NCBI RefSeq assembly: GCF_017313105.1
Contig: NZ_JAFLND010000004.1
Location: forward strand, 94,474 to 158,473
From: [Muricauda] lutisoli (nom. illeg.)
GTDB taxonomy: Bacteria; Bacteroidota; Bacteroidia; Flavobacteriales; Flavobacteriaceae
Length of the DNA stretch: 64,000 bases
Reading direction: 5' to 3'
The notes under the pieces were generated by a model. That model was given only the letters and a program-made list of their open reading frames with translations. It was not told where the DNA came from and did not search any database. Position numbers and translations under genes: made by a program. Positions 17,944-28,007 of the stretch are shown here, one piece after another (within the stretch, counting starts at the first letter, position 1; each line of letters starts with the position of its first letter).

Positions 17944-20472
17944 ATGGCGGAAGGAGAAAAGTTAATTCCCATTAATATTGAGGATGAGATGAAATCTGCC
18001 TACATTGATTATTCAATGTCGGTCATTGTGTCACGTGCCCTGCCAGATGTTCGTGATGGTTTAAAGCCTGTTCACCGAAGAGTGCTCTATGGAATGCACG
18101 ATTTGGGGGTCAGGTCCAATAGTTCGCATAAGAAATCTGCCCGTATTGTTGGGGAGGTACTGGGTAAATATCACCCCCACGGTGATTCTTCAGTATATGA
18201 TACCATGGTACGTATGGCCCAAGAATGGAGCCTTAGGTACATGCTTGTGGATGGTCAAGGTAACTTTGGCTCCGTAGATGGCGATAGCCCTGCGGCCATG
18301 CGTTATACCGAGGCCAAAATGCGCAAGATAGCAGAAGAGATGTTGGCCGATATCGATAAGGATACGGTAGACCATCAACTTAACTTTGATGATACCATCG
18401 AAGAGCCAACGGTACTGCCTACCCGTATTCCCAACTTGTTGGTGAACGGAGCTTCTGGTATTGCCGTGGGTATGGCAACCAATATGCCACCCCATAACTT
18501 AACGGAAGTGGTAGATGGCACGGTAGCTTATATAGATAACCATGATATTGAGATAGATGAGCTGATCACACATATCAAAGCTCCTGATTTTCCTACAGGG
18601 GGAATCATTTATGGGTACGACGGAGTAAAAGAGGCTTTCCATACAGGTCGAGGCCGTGTGGTAATGCGTGCCAAGGCAACCATTGAAGAGGTTCAGGGCA
18701 AAGAATGCATCGTTGTTACCGAAATCCCGTATCAGGTGAACAAGGCGGACATGATCAAAAAGACTGCCGACCTGGTCAACGATAAAAAAATAGAAGGGAT
18801 CTCGAACATTAGGGACGAGTCCGATAGAAATGGAATGCGTATCGTTTATATTTTAAAGCGTGATGCCATTCCTAACATTGTACTCAACATGTTGTACAAG
18901 TACACGGCCCTTCAATCCTCGTTTAGTGTCAACAACATTGCATTGGTCAATGGTAGACCTGAACTATTGAACCTAAAGGATATTATCCACTATTTTGTGG
19001 AGCACAGGCACGAAGTTGTTGTTCGCAGAACCAAGTTCGAACTGAAAAAAGCTGAGGACCGTGCCCATATTCTAGAAGGACTTATAATTGCTTCTGACAA
19101 TATTGATGAAGTAATTGCCATCATTAGAGGTTCTTCCAACGTTGAGGAAGCCCGTAACAAATTGATCGAGCGCTTTAAACTGACAGAGGTTCAGGCCAAG
19201 GCCATTGTGGAGATGCGCTTGCGCCAACTTACAGGTCTGGAGCAGGACAAATTGCGCGAAGAACATGCCGAGTTGTTGAAGACCATAGAAGATTTGAAAG
19301 ACATTCTTGATAAAAAGGAGCGTAGAATGCAAATCATAAAAGATGAGCTTCTTGAAATCAAAGAAAAGTATGGAGATGACAGAAGGTCAGAAATCAACTA
19401 TGCAGGAGGGGATTTGAGCATTGAGGATATGATTCCTGATGAGCAAGTGGTGATTACCATTTCCCATGCCGGTTATATCAAAAGAACGTCCCTTACAGAA
19501 TATAAGACCCAAAATAGGGGAGGGGTCGGACAAAAAGCATCGTCTACCAGAAACGAAGATTTCTTGGAACACTTGTTTGTGGGTACCAACCACCAATATA
19601 TGTTGTTCTTTACCCAAAAGGGAAAATGTTTCTGGATGCGCGTATTCGAAATTCCCGAAGGAAGCAGAACGTCCAAGGGTAGGGCCATCCAAAACTTGAT
19701 CAATATTGAACAAGATGATAAGGTAAAGGCCTTTATCTGTACCCAAGATCTGAAAGATGAAGACTACGTAAACAGTCACTTTGTGATTATGGCCACCAAA
19801 AAAGGTACGGTCAAGAAGACTTCTTTGGAGCAGTACTCGAGACCTCGTCAAAATGGTATCAATGCGATAACCATTCGAGAGGGTGATGAGTTGTTGGAAG
19901 CTAAGTTGACCACAGGTACCAGTCAAATATTCCTGGGACTGAAGTCTGGAAAAGCCATTCGCTTTGAAGAATCCAAAACAAGACCGATGGGAAGGAACGC
20001 TTCCGGTGTAAGAGGTGTAACTTTGGCAGATGATAATGATGAAGTGGTTGGAATGGTATCTGTTCACAATTTTGAAGATGACATTCTTGTGGTATCCGAA
20101 AGAGGTTATGGAAAACGCTCCAATATAGAGGACTATAGAATCACCAATAGGGGTGGAAAAGGGGTGAAAACAATTTCCATTACCGATAAAACCGGAGGTC
20201 TTGTGGCCATCAAAAATGTAACCGACACGGATGATTTGATGATTATCAACAAATCAGGAATCGCCATCCGCATGGGAGTTGAAGATCTTAGGGTGATGGG
20301 AAGAGCCACACAAGGGGTTCGTTTGATCAATCTGAAAGATAATGATGCCATTGCGGCAGTTGCCAAAGTGATGAAGGAAGATGACCCGGTCGATGAAGCC
20401 GATATCAGGGATATCGAAGTAAAAGGAGAAGATGGCACGGCTATTGATGATAATACGGACGAAAAAGAATAA
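17944..20472 (+). CDS. gyrA: DNA gyrase subunit A
   Basis: Catalytic breakage-reunion subunit of DNA gyrase. The 842 residues include the winged-helix and tower core, with catalytic Tyr in [10 protein letters not shown], and the beta-pinwheel C-terminal domain with repeated motifs ([13 protein letters not shown]; the GyrA box is near [10 protein letters not shown]). In the quinolone-resistance region [10 protein letters not shown] the positions equal to E. coli Ser83 and Asp87 are wild type. The C-terminal tail is acidic. Confidence 0.97.
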   Translation: MAEGEKLIPINIEDEMKSAYIDYSMSVIVSRALPDVRDGLKPVHRRVLYGMHDLGVRSNSSHKKSARIVGEVLGKYHPHGDSSVYDTMVRMAQEWSLRYMLVDGQGNFGSVDGDSPAAMRYTEAKMRKIAEEMLADIDKDTVDHQLNFDDTIEEPTVLPTRIPNLLVNGASGIAVGMATNMPPHNLTEVVDGTVAYIDNHDIEIDELITHIKAPDFPTGGIIYGYDGVKEAFHTGRGRVVMRAKATIEEVQGKECIVVTEIPYQVNKADMIKKTADLVNDKKIEGISNIRDESDRNGMRIVYILKRDAIPNIVLNMLYKYTALQSSFSVNNIALVNGRPELLNLKDIIHYFVEHRHEVVVRRTKFELKKAEDRAHILEGLIIASDNIDEVIAIIRGSSNVEEARNKLIERFKLTEVQAKAIVEMRLRQLTGLEQDKLREEHAELLKTIEDLKDILDKKERRMQIIKDELLEIKEKYGDDRRSEINYAGGDLSIEDMIPDEQVVITISHAGYIKRTSLTEYKTQNRGGVGQKASSTRNEDFLEHLFVGTNHQYMLFFTQKGKCFWMRVFEIPEGSRTSKGRAIQNLINIEQDDKVKAFICTQDLKDEDYVNSHFVIMATKKGTVKKTSLEQYSRPRQNGINAITIREGDELLEAKLTTGTSQIFLGLKSGKAIRFEESKTRPMGRNASGVRGVTLADDNDEVVGMVSVHNFEDDILVVSERGYGKRSNIEDYRITNRGGKGVKTISITDKTGGLVAIKNVTDTDDLMIINKSGIAIRMGVEDLRVMGRATQGVRLINLKDNDAIAAVAKVMKEDDPVDEADIRDIEVKGEDGTAIDDNTDEKE

Positions 20473-20524
20473 TTAATTTAGATTAAGCAATAATCGATAA
20501 ATACTAAATAATTTCAATTTTAAC

Positions 20525-21787
20525 ATGAGAACAAGAATATTAATACTATTAGCCTTAGGAGTATCCACGATGGGTTTTGCCCAGAAGGATGAGATGAAGA
20601 CGGCTGAAAGGGCTTTGAAGGACGGTGATGCAGCAGCGGCAAAAGCTGCTTTGGTAAGCGCTGCCTCCCTAATCGATTCGGCCAAGGAAAAAGATCAGGC
20701 CGAGTATTATGCGCTTTTAGGGAATGCGAACTACGAATTGGCAAAAAAAGGAGATGCATCTTCCTATGAGTCTGCATTGGAGGCTTACAAAAAAGTAATC
20801 GCTGTTGAGGAAGCAAGTGGAAAGTCTAAATATACTTCCGTTGCCCAAGAGAAAATGGGACAAATGACAGCTGATCTGGTAAATTCTGCAGTAGAGGACA
20901 ACAACAACAAAAAGTTCAGTGAGGCTGCCGAGAAATTGTACATGAGCTATACATTGAGCCCAAAGGATACTGTTTATCTTTATTACGCTGCAAGTAGTGC
21001 AGTAAACGGCCAGGACATGGAAAAGGCCCTAAAATATTATAAAGAACTGAAGGATCTTGACTACAACGGAGAATCTGTAACCTACACAGCTGTTAATGTG
21101 GAGACAGGAGAAACCGAGAGCATGGACAAAGCGACTCGTGACCTTTATGTAAAGGCTGGAACACACAAAGATCCAAAAGAAGAGGTTAGCCCATCCAAAA
21201 AACCAGAAATTGTTAAGAACATTGCTTTGATTTATCAGCAAATGGGAGAAAATGAAAAGGCCATTGAAGCTTATGCCGATGCCAGATCGGAAAATCCAGA
21301 CGATGTAAACTTGGTATTGGGAGAAGCTAACTTGTACTATGCTATTGGAGACAAAGAAAAATTCAAGGATTTGATGGGGCAGGCATCTGCAATGGCTCCT
21401 GACAATCCAGATTTGTTGTACAATATCGGTGTGATCAATATGGAGCAAGGTAACTTGGAAGAAGCAAGGGATGCCTACAAAAAAACATTGGCCATTGACC
21501 CAGGTTACATCAATGCCCTGTTGAACCTTTCCACAACTTATGTGAACGAAGGGAACGGCCTTATTGACGAAATGAACGTATTGGGAACTTCCAAAGCTGA
21601 CATTGCAAAATACGACGAGCTTAAGGAGAAGAAAGATAGCTTGTTCAGAGAAGGAGCAGCTGTTTTGGAAGATGCGCTTCAGTCCAACCCGGACAACGAA
21701 AGTATCTTGACCCAGTTGAAAAACATTTATGGAGCCTTGGGAGACAATGAGAACTTCATGAGAATCAAAAAGCTTTTGGGAGAATAA
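20525..21787 (+). CDS. Secreted tetratricopeptide repeat protein
   Basis: A 420-residue protein with a signal peptide (MRTRILILLALGVSTMGFAQ) and several TPR units: one near residues 60-95, a cluster at 245-350 (NEKAIEAYADARSENPDDVN, GNLEEARDAYKKTLAIDPGY), and a C-terminal one (EDALQSNPDNESILTQLKN). TPR proteins of this type are periplasmic scaffolds; no enzymatic domain is visible. It starts 52 bp after gyrA and ends at a strong bidirectional terminator. Confidence 0.85.
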   Translation: MRTRILILLALGVSTMGFAQKDEMKTAERALKDGDAAAAKAALVSAASLIDSAKEKDQAEYYALLGNANYELAKKGDASSYESALEAYKKVIAVEEASGKSKYTSVAQEKMGQMTADLVNSAVEDNNNKKFSEAAEKLYMSYTLSPKDTVYLYYAASSAVNGQDMEKALKYYKELKDLDYNGESVTYTAVNVETGETESMDKATRDLYVKAGTHKDPKEEVSPSKKPEIVKNIALIYQQMGENEKAIEAYADARSENPDDVNLVLGEANLYYAIGDKEKFKDLMGQASAMAPDNPDLLYNIGVINMEQGNLEEARDAYKKTLAIDPGYINALLNLSTTYVNEGNGLIDEMNVLGTSKADIAKYDELKEKKDSLFREGAAVLEDALQSNPDNESILTQLKNIYGALGDNENFMRIKKLLGE

Positions 21788-21804
21788 TCAAGCCTTATTC
21801 CCCA

Positions 21805-21837
21805 AAAAAAAGCCCCGATACGTTCGGGGCTTTTTTT
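21805..21837. terminator. Bidirectional rho-independent terminator
   Basis: A 14-bp stem (seven A then GCCCCGA / TCGGGGC then seven T) with loop TACGT. It ends the plus-strand TPR gene and, read on the other strand, the NlpC/P60 gene whose stop it touches. Confidence 0.92.
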
Positions 21838-22588
21838 ATATCACTTTTTTTATGACCCGTAATTGATGGGTATATAATTTTTCCTCGGAATTAAATATGC
21901 CGGTGTGGTCAATTCTATCAATACGGACGTGGCCGTTTACGTGAATAATGTAATTGTCCTTTAAAATAATGCCAACATGGTCTATAATACCTTCGTTGTC
22001 ATCAAAAAAGGCCAGATCACCGGGCTCGCTTTCTTCAATAAAACTCAAGGCTTCTCCTTGCTTTGATTGTTCCTCGGCAGTTCGGGCCAAGGCGTATCCG
22101 TTGATTTTGTACACCATTTGGGTAAACCCGGAGCAATCGATCCCAAACGGCGTTTTTCCGCCGGCTAGATACGGAGCCTTTAAATACATGATAGCTGTAT
22201 CGATTAAACGGTCTTTAGGGTTTTTATCAGTCGAGATATGGCCCTCAAATGTATGTTCCAATAGTTCCGGGGAATTGACCATAGAACCCATTATAATGGG
22301 TTGTAACATCCCATCCCTTGTACAGATATGCGATACCACATCCGCACATATTTTTTGAGGTTCTAGGGCTTCAATATGTTTATAAACATCTTCTGCAATA
22401 AGTTTAAGTTGGTTGTTTGGTATCCAGCCTTCAAAATTGTCATAAGCCGTTCTGATTCTGCTCCACTTTTTCCTGGCCTCGAGAACCTTAAAATGCTCCC
22501 CGTACAACAATTGGGATGACATTTCGGCACAATCGTCCGGATTTGTTCTAATGGGAACAATACTTAGAGGACAAATTCCATATTGCAT
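21836..22588 (-). CDS. NlpC/P60 family peptidoglycan endopeptidase with SH3 domains
   Basis: A 250-residue cell-wall hydrolase of the dipeptidyl-peptidase VI type: N-terminal bacterial SH3 region (about 1-120), then NlpC/P60 (about 130-250) with catalytic Cys in FGIDCSGFTQM, His in DHVGIIL and a second His-containing strand YIIHVNGH. No signal peptide is apparent, as in the cytoplasmic gamma-D-Glu-diamino-acid peptidases that recycle peptidoglycan peptides. It is 20 bp downstream of the thiolase gene on the same strand. Confidence 0.85.
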   Translation of the reverse strand: MQYGICPLSIVPIRTNPDDCAEMSSQLLYGEHFKVLEARKKWSRIRTAYDNFEGWIPNNQLKLIAEDVYKHIEALEPQKICADVVSHICTRDGMLQPIIMGSMVNSPELLEHTFEGHISTDKNPKDRLIDTAIMYLKAPYLAGGKTPFGIDCSGFTQMVYKINGYALARTAEEQSKQGEALSFIEESEPGDLAFFDDNEGIIDHVGIILKDNYIIHVNGHVRIDRIDHTGIFNSEEKLYTHQLRVIKKVI

Positions 22589-22608
22589 TTACTGTACAGA
22601 TTGAATCA

Positions 22609-23784
22609 CTAATTTCTTTCCAAAACAATGGATGAAGCTCCCCCACCACCATTGCATATGGCGGCAGCTCCTAATTTGGCGTTGTTTTGTTCCAATATAT
22701 TCAACAATGTTATGGTAATTCGAGCTCCTGAACAACCCAGGGGGTGTCCCAAGGAAACCGCACCACCATTTACATTGACATTTGAGTCGTTTAGCCCAAG
22801 AATTTTCATATTGGCCAGACCCACTACTGAAAATGCCTCATTGAATTCAAAAAAATCAATATCCTCAATGGATACTCCTGCCCTGTCCAATGCTTTTGGG
22901 AGGGCTTTTGCAGGAGCTGTGGTAAACCATTCGGGCTCTTGGGCCGCATCGGCATATCCTTTAATTGTGGCCAAAGGGGTCAACCCAAGTTCTTCGGCTT
23001 TTTCTTCGCTCATCAGCACAACTGCCGCAGCACCATCGTTAATGGTGGAGGCGTTGGCAGCGGTAACCGTTCCATCTTTGGAAAAGGCAGGTCTTAAAGC
23101 TGGAACTTTTTCCAGTTTTACGTTCTTAAATTCTTCATCTTCATTCACTACAATAGGTTCTCCTCGGCGCTGTGGTACTTCAACAGGAACTACCTCGTTA
23201 TCGAATTTGCCACTCTTCCAAGCTTCAGCAGAACGTTTATAGGATTGAATGGCATAGGCATCTTGGTCTTCTCTACTAAATTTATATTCCGTAGCACAGG
23301 CATCGGCACATACGCCCATGGCATTCTGGTCATAGGCATCCACCAGACCATCTTTCTGCATACCGTCAATCAATGTGGAAGGGCCAAATTTGGTTCCCTT
23401 TCTCATGTAGGCATAATGCGGTATCAAGCTCATGTTTTCCATACCCCCGGCAACAACTATGTAGTTTTCGCCCAAAGCAATGGATTGTGCACCTTGCATG
23501 ATGGCTTTCATTCCAGAGGAGCACACTTTGTTTACCGTTGTACACGGCACGGTATTGGGAATGCCTGCGAAAATTGCAGCTTGTCTCGCTGGTGCCTGAC
23601 CTGTTCCGGCCTGCACTACATTGCCCATCAAAACTTCCTCGACAAGTTCGGGTTTTAGATCTATTTTATCCAAAGCTCCTTTTATGGCCACAGCACCCAA
23701 TTTTGGGGCGGGAACGCTGGATAGGGCTCCCATAAAACTTCCAATGGGTGTTCTTGCGGCAGAAACTATAACTACTTTTTTCAT
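22609..23784 (-). CDS. Acetyl-CoA C-acetyltransferase (thiolase II)
   Basis: Condenses or cleaves acetoacetyl-CoA. The 391-residue protein has nucleophile Cys in NKVCSSGMKA (about residue 87), NEAFSVVGLANMK, the acid/base His in GGAVSLGHPLGCSGAR, and the second Cys in AAICNGGGGASS. Length and motifs fit the biosynthetic/degradative thiolase II group rather than the long-chain FadA group. It probably heads a two-gene unit with the NlpC/P60 gene. Confidence 0.93.
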   Translation of the reverse strand: MKKVVIVSAARTPIGSFMGALSSVPAPKLGAVAIKGALDKIDLKPELVEEVLMGNVVQAGTGQAPARQAAIFAGIPNTVPCTTVNKVCSSGMKAIMQGAQSIALGENYIVVAGGMENMSLIPHYAYMRKGTKFGPSTLIDGMQKDGLVDAYDQNAMGVCADACATEYKFSREDQDAYAIQSYKRSAEAWKSGKFDNEVVPVEVPQRRGEPIVVNEDEEFKNVKLEKVPALRPAFSKDGTVTAANASTINDGAAAVVLMSEEKAEELGLTPLATIKGYADAAQEPEWFTTAPAKALPKALDRAGVSIEDIDFFEFNEAFSVVGLANMKILGLNDSNVNVNGGAVSLGHPLGCSGARITITLLNILEQNNAKLGAAAICNGGGGASSIVLERN

Positions 23785-23897
23785 ATGTGCATTTTTACTC
23801 CTGCGAAAATACTAAATTTAAATGCAAAGCGATAAGGAACTTGGGCAACGTACTTCTTATATATATTTTCTATTTTTGAAGCTAACAGTTTTATGGA

Positions 23898-25934
23898 ATG
23901 GGGAAAACCTTGGATAATGTATACAAACATCAATCACTGGTCTACAAGTATTTCCTGTATGTGGTATCGGTAGCCCTGATTGTATTTTTTTTCCCAAAGG
24001 GAGGCAAATTTAAATATGAGTTTCAAAAGGGGAAGCCTTGGCAGTATGAAAATTTATATGCGCCTATAGATTTTTCGATAAAAAAGACCCAAGAGGAGAT
24101 TCAAGAGGAGCAATCCTCGATCCGAACCAATAAAACAGATTACTACACTTTTAATGCTTCGCTCGTTTCCGATGTGAAAAATGAGGTTTTGGAAGAATTG
24201 AACATCGTTTTCCAATCAGGAGACTTTTCTTCATCGGAGCGACAATCCCTCAGAAGTATTTCCGAAGCTGTTATTGATGAGGTCTATGTGCATGGTATTT
24301 TTCAAAATTTGCCCCAATCAGAATCCACGGTCGTAGTGCGGAACAACGAGGCGCAACCCATTGCTCCGAGCGATTATTTGAGTCTTGAACAAGCAAAAAA
24401 AAATATTACAGAGCTTTTGTCGGATGCAAATGTTGATGGTTCGGTACGTCTTCAGTCTATTATCAAAAATAGTCTTAAGGCCAATCTTTTTTATGATGAG
24501 GTACTTACGGAAAGTGCGTTGAACGATGAGCTCTCCAAAATTTCATATACCCGGGGTGAGGTGGACCAAGGCAAACTGATTATTGCCAAGGGGGAAATTG
24601 TGGAGAACGAAGATTTTAAAGTATTGAACTCCCTCAAAGATGAATATGAGTCGGAACTATGGATGGGGAGCAACTACTATTTTATTTTATTGGGATACAC
24701 CATTTTGGTGGCTTTGGTGCTCATAATGCTGTTTTTGTTTTTGAAAAGATACAGGAACGAGATTTTTCAGAACAACAACAAGGTCACTTTTATTTTCTTC
24801 AATATTTTATTGATGGTCATTGCCACCACCCTTATGGTAAAACACTACGAAAGTTATATTTATATGGTTCCGTTGTGTATTCTTCCATTGATATTGAAAA
24901 ACTTTTTTGATGCACGATTGGGATTATTTGTGCATGTGTTAACGGTATTGATTCTTGGTTTTATAGTGCCCAATAGTTTTGAATATATCTTTTTACAGAT
25001 CATTGCGGGTATAGTTACAATTTTAACGGCTTCAGAACTGTATAAGAGAGCAAATCTCTTTATTTCCGTAGGACAGATTACGTTGATATATATCGTGGGT
25101 TATTTTGCCTTCCACGCCATTCATGAAGGTAATTTGGAAAACATTGAATGGATTTTGTTCGGTGTATTTGTTTTGAACGGCCTGTTGACCCTTTTTGCCC
25201 AACCGCTGATTTATATGTTCGAAAAAATCTTTGGACTTGTCTCTGATGTGTCCTTGTTGGAACTGTCCGACACAAATTCCAAATTGCTCAAAGAACTTTC
25301 GGATAAAGCGCCAGGAACATTTCATCATTCCTTGCAAGTTGCCAACCTTGCGGAGGCTGCAGCCAATGAAATAGGAGCGAATGCCATGCTGGTCAGGGTA
25401 GGGGCATTGTACCACGATATTGGTAAAATGGAGAACCCGACTTATTTTACGGAAAATCAAATAACCAGTGTTAACCCTCATGATGACCTTCCGCCAAAAG
25501 AGAGTGCTAAAATCATCATAGACCATGTTATCCACGGTATTGAGATAGCCAGAAAAAATAATTTACCTGATCGTGTAATCGATTTTATCAGAACTCACCA
25601 TGGAACAACCACCGTCTATTATTTCTATAAAAAACAACAAGAGTTGGATCAAGAGACGGATGTGGAGGACTTTAAGTATCCTGGCCCAATACCTTTTTCC
25701 AAAGAAACTGCAATTTTAATGATGTCGGATGCTGTTGAGGCTGCCTCCAAGAGTTTGAAGAACCCTACATTTACCATCATTGACGAGTTCGTCGAGAAGA
25801 TAGTAAAAGGGCAAATGCAGGCCAACCAGTATTTAAATGCCAATATTACGCTCAAGGAAATAGAAATGGTTAAAAAAGTACTTAAGCAAAAGCTCACTAA
25901 CATCTATCATTTAAGGGTGGAATATCCTGAATAG
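23898..25934 (+). CDS. 7TM-HD domain phosphohydrolase (PgpH-like, c-di-AMP phosphodiesterase family)
   Basis: A 678-residue membrane protein: one N-terminal transmembrane helix (about 16-35), an extracytoplasmic 7TMR-HDED region (about 50-250), seven membrane helices (about 255-445), and a cytoplasmic HD domain (about 470-640) with HHSLQVANLAEAAANEIGA and LYHDIGKM. PgpH of Listeria has this layout and degrades c-di-AMP, so turnover of c-di-AMP is the expected function. It begins 113 bp from the divergent thiolase. Confidence 0.88.
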   Translation: MGKTLDNVYKHQSLVYKYFLYVVSVALIVFFFPKGGKFKYEFQKGKPWQYENLYAPIDFSIKKTQEEIQEEQSSIRTNKTDYYTFNASLVSDVKNEVLEELNIVFQSGDFSSSERQSLRSISEAVIDEVYVHGIFQNLPQSESTVVVRNNEAQPIAPSDYLSLEQAKKNITELLSDANVDGSVRLQSIIKNSLKANLFYDEVLTESALNDELSKISYTRGEVDQGKLIIAKGEIVENEDFKVLNSLKDEYESELWMGSNYYFILLGYTILVALVLIMLFLFLKRYRNEIFQNNNKVTFIFFNILLMVIATTLMVKHYESYIYMVPLCILPLILKNFFDARLGLFVHVLTVLILGFIVPNSFEYIFLQIIAGIVTILTASELYKRANLFISVGQITLIYIVGYFAFHAIHEGNLENIEWILFGVFVLNGLLTLFAQPLIYMFEKIFGLVSDVSLLELSDTNSKLLKELSDKAPGTFHHSLQVANLAEAAANEIGANAMLVRVGALYHDIGKMENPTYFTENQITSVNPHDDLPPKESAKIIIDHVIHGIEIARKNNLPDRVIDFIRTHHGTTTVYYFYKKQQELDQETDVEDFKYPGPIPFSKETAILMMSDAVEAASKSLKNPTFTIIDEFVEKIVKGQMQANQYLNANITLKEIEMVKKVLKQKLTNIYHLRVEYPE

Positions 25935-25976
25935 CAGAGGAGTGATAAAAGTTCCGATAAAAAAATGAAAAAATAG

Positions 25977-26007
25977 TTGCGATCTTACATCTGAAAAGGT
26001 ACATTTG
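25977..26007 (+). promoter_or_regulatory. Promoter of the tRNA-Ser/tRNA-Pro unit
   Basis: A -33 TTG at 25977-25979 and a perfect -7 TACATTTG at 26000-26007 are 20 bp apart, matching the Bacteroidota primary sigma factor consensus. The predicted start is about 35 nt before the tRNA-Ser gene. Confidence 0.65.
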
Positions 26008-26047
26008 CATCCGCATTTTTAGAGTGCACGTTCTTAAGAATTTAATA

Positions 26048-26131
26048 GGAGAGGTGCCGGAGTGGTAACGGAGCAGATTGCTAATCTGTCAGCGCGTAAG
26101 TGCTGCCCGGGTTCGAGTCCCGGTCTCTCCG
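26048..26131 (+). tRNA. tRNA-Ser (anticodon GCU)
   Basis: Cloverleaf read by hand: acceptor GGAGAGG with TCTCTCC (one G-U pair) and discriminator G, anticodon loop TTGCTAA with anticodon GCT at 26080-26082, long variable arm (class II tRNA), and T arm CCGGG-TTCGAGT-CCCGG. CCA is not encoded. Confidence 0.95.
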
Positions 26132-26148
26132 CTTTTTCCAACATACTT

Positions 26149-26223
26149 CGGGGTGTAGCGTAGCCCGGTTATCGCGCCTGCTTTGGGAGCAGGAGGTCGC
26201 AGGTTCGAATCCTGCCACCCCGA
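26149..26223 (+). tRNA. tRNA-Pro (anticodon UGG)
   Basis: Acceptor CGGGGTG pairs with CACCCCG, discriminator A; anticodon stem CCTGC/GCAGG encloses TTTGGGA with anticodon TGG at 26184-26186; T arm GCAGG-TTCGAAT-CCTGC. CCA is not encoded. It lies 17 bp after tRNA-Ser and probably shares its transcript. Confidence 0.96.
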
Positions 26224-26270
26224 CTTGAAAAACGTTTCATTTGATAATAAATGAGAATGTAAATTATTAA

Positions 26271-26305
26271 AAACCAGAAAATATTAATTTTCTGGTTTTT
26301 TTTTT
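26271..26305 (+). terminator. Rho-independent terminator after the tRNA pair
   Basis: An 11-bp perfect stem (AAACCAGAAAA / TTTTCTGGTTT) with a 6-nt loop, followed by a run of seven further T residues. Confidence 0.9.
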
Positions 26306-26337
26306 GCCCAAATTTAACCAAGGATAAAGGTTTTCTT

Positions 26338-26412
26338 TAGGGTGTCCTGTTTTTATCCAATATCGTCAGACTTCGCGTCAATAGTGGGATTCAGTGGTTA
26401 GGTTCTAATCGG
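26338..26412 (+). repeat. Left copy of a 75-bp imperfect direct repeat
   Basis: Aligns without gaps to 39240-39314 with 65 of 75 identical positions by hand count; the last 41 bases differ at only three places. It lies about 115 bp after tRNA-Pro. The remaining part of the 26306-26546 gap shows no gene. The two copies bracket the accessory block and could be attachment sites or relics of a mobile element. Confidence 0.75.
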
Positions 26413-26546
26413 TTCTGGATTTAAACCAAAGAACACCCAGTAGCAGTCTTGTTTCATTTTTTTTGGGACAATAAAACCATGAGAATTTTTCAAAAGTAGG
26501 CGAGAACAAGCAATTACTTATAGCGATTTACGGTAAATGTTTAATC

Positions 26547-27470
26547 CTATTTTGTATTGAAGAGTACATCAGCTTTCACCCAATAAACTTCACCTTTTTC
26601 AACACCTGCCCATCCTTTTTTTTCAGGCTTGTTAAATCTTCTGGAGTAGATAAAATATTTTCCATCAGAGGACATGTATGGACAATAATAGTGCCAGTTG
26701 CTTTCATATTTTAATGGAACTTCTTTCGGTTTTGTCCATTCACCATTATCATTGAAAGTTATTTGAAATTTACCATGTCCATTAGTAATTGCATACCGTT
26801 CATCCGGTGAAACATAAGTTATTAGTTCGTTTTTCTCTGTTTTAGTAGGTATTAAAACAGGCGCTTCAAATTTTTCATTTCCTAAATATTGTGCACGATA
26901 TGTATGCATTCCTCCTTCATCACTTGGTCTATTTGAACGAAAATATAGACTCCCATCCGCCGTAACAACAGGATAGGTTTCTACATATTCGGAGGAAACT
27001 GAAAAATCCACTTTAGTAGCTAATTCCCACTTACCATCCACTTTTTTACTCATATAAATGTCTGGGGGTATTGTGTAAAGTTCTTTTCGAGTAACATCAT
27101 TTTTGTGAAGCTTTGGGTCTACACCAAGAAAATACATTGTCTTTCCATCTTTGGTAATTGTGGGGTCACAAGCAACTGAAACCAAAACATTATGGTCATA
27201 CATTTTAATGGGTTTAATGTTGGACCACTTACCATTGATCAGTTCAGAATGATGAATAACGAAGCTGTTATCTACAATTCTTGAAAAGAACATTTCTGTA
27301 TGGTCATAGTTAAAAACTACATTAAGTTCGATATTATCGGTATTAACAATTGATGGTGCAAATAACTTAGGAATTGAAGAAGGAGGGTCTTGGTCGAAAT
27401 ATGAAATCGAGTAGTTTTTGCAACCAAAAAACAGTGCGATAATTAAGCAAATGGATAAAAGTTTATTCAT
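26547..27470 (-). CDS. PD40/TolB-like beta-propeller lipoprotein
   Basis: A 307-residue lipoprotein (lipobox FFGC in MNKLLSICLIIALFFGC). WD40-like PD40 segments recur: HTEMFFSRIVD, GKTMYFLGVD, DGSLYFRSNRPSDEGGM, DGKYFIYSRRFNKP. It shares a KLFAPSIVN-type segment near residue 40 with the two proteins encoded at 28008-28931 and 28937-30718. Probably an outer-surface or periplasmic protein; substrate or partner unknown. Its ATG overlaps the GNAT stop by 4 bp (ATGA). Confidence 0.75.
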   Translation of the reverse strand: MNKLLSICLIIALFFGCKNYSISYFDQDPPSSIPKLFAPSIVNTDNIELNVVFNYDHTEMFFSRIVDNSFVIHHSELINGKWSNIKPIKMYDHNVLVSVACDPTITKDGKTMYFLGVDPKLHKNDVTRKELYTIPPDIYMSKKVDGKWELATKVDFSVSSEYVETYPVVTADGSLYFRSNRPSDEGGMHTYRAQYLGNEKFEAPVLIPTKTEKNELITYVSPDERYAITNGHGKFQITFNDNGEWTKPKEVPLKYESNWHYYCPYMSSDGKYFIYSRRFNKPEKKGWAGVEKGEVYWVKADVLFNTK

Positions 27471-27931
27471 TGTTGAAAATGTATTTTCATTCCTTGGTGA
27501 GAGGCCCTAAAACCCAAATTTTCATAAAAACGGATAGCATCTGGACGTTTTTTATCGGTGGTTAATTGAAGGAGGTGGGCACCGCGTTCTTTTGCTCTTT
27601 CAATGGCCCATTCGAACATCTTGGTGCCCATTCCTGAGCCCCGCTGATTTTTGTGAATTCGAACTGCTTCAATTTGTGCCCTGATCCCGCCTCGATATGT
27701 CAAGTACTGTATGAATGATAATTGTAAAGTCCCTATAATTTCCGAGTTGTCGTTTTCAACCATAATGAGCTCTTGATTAGTATCCTTGTTTATGTTTTCA
27801 AAAGCAGTATAGTACTCTTCTGGTAAGGGTATTTGGAAATTCTCCCTGGTTTTCCCCAATGCGTCATCGGCGATCATTTCCACAATTGCCAAAACATCTT
27901 TTTGGGTTGCTCTTCTAAATTTCATTTTCAT
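27467..27931 (-). CDS. GNAT family N-acetyltransferase
   Basis: A 154-residue GCN5-type acetyltransferase. The acetyl-CoA loop RIHKNQRGSGMGTKMFEWA (about residues 92-110) carries the R/Q-x-x-G-x-G/A signature, and the C terminus RPDAIRFYENLGFRAS is the usual beta5-alpha4 segment. Substrate unknown. Start is ATG 27931 or 27925. Translationally coupled to the downstream PD40 lipoprotein. Confidence 0.88.
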   Translation of the reverse strand: MKMKFRRATQKDVLAIVEMIADDALGKTRENFQIPLPEEYYTAFENINKDTNQELIMVENDNSEIIGTLQLSFIQYLTYRGGIRAQIEAVRIHKNQRGSGMGTKMFEWAIERAKERGAHLLQLTTDKKRPDAIRFYENLGFRASHQGMKIHFQQ

Positions 27932-28007
27932 TTAATCCTTATTTAATTTGTTTGATAATTATTGACCAACACCCAATTACTTCCAAATTTAAAGTCATTG
28001 TCCTTAT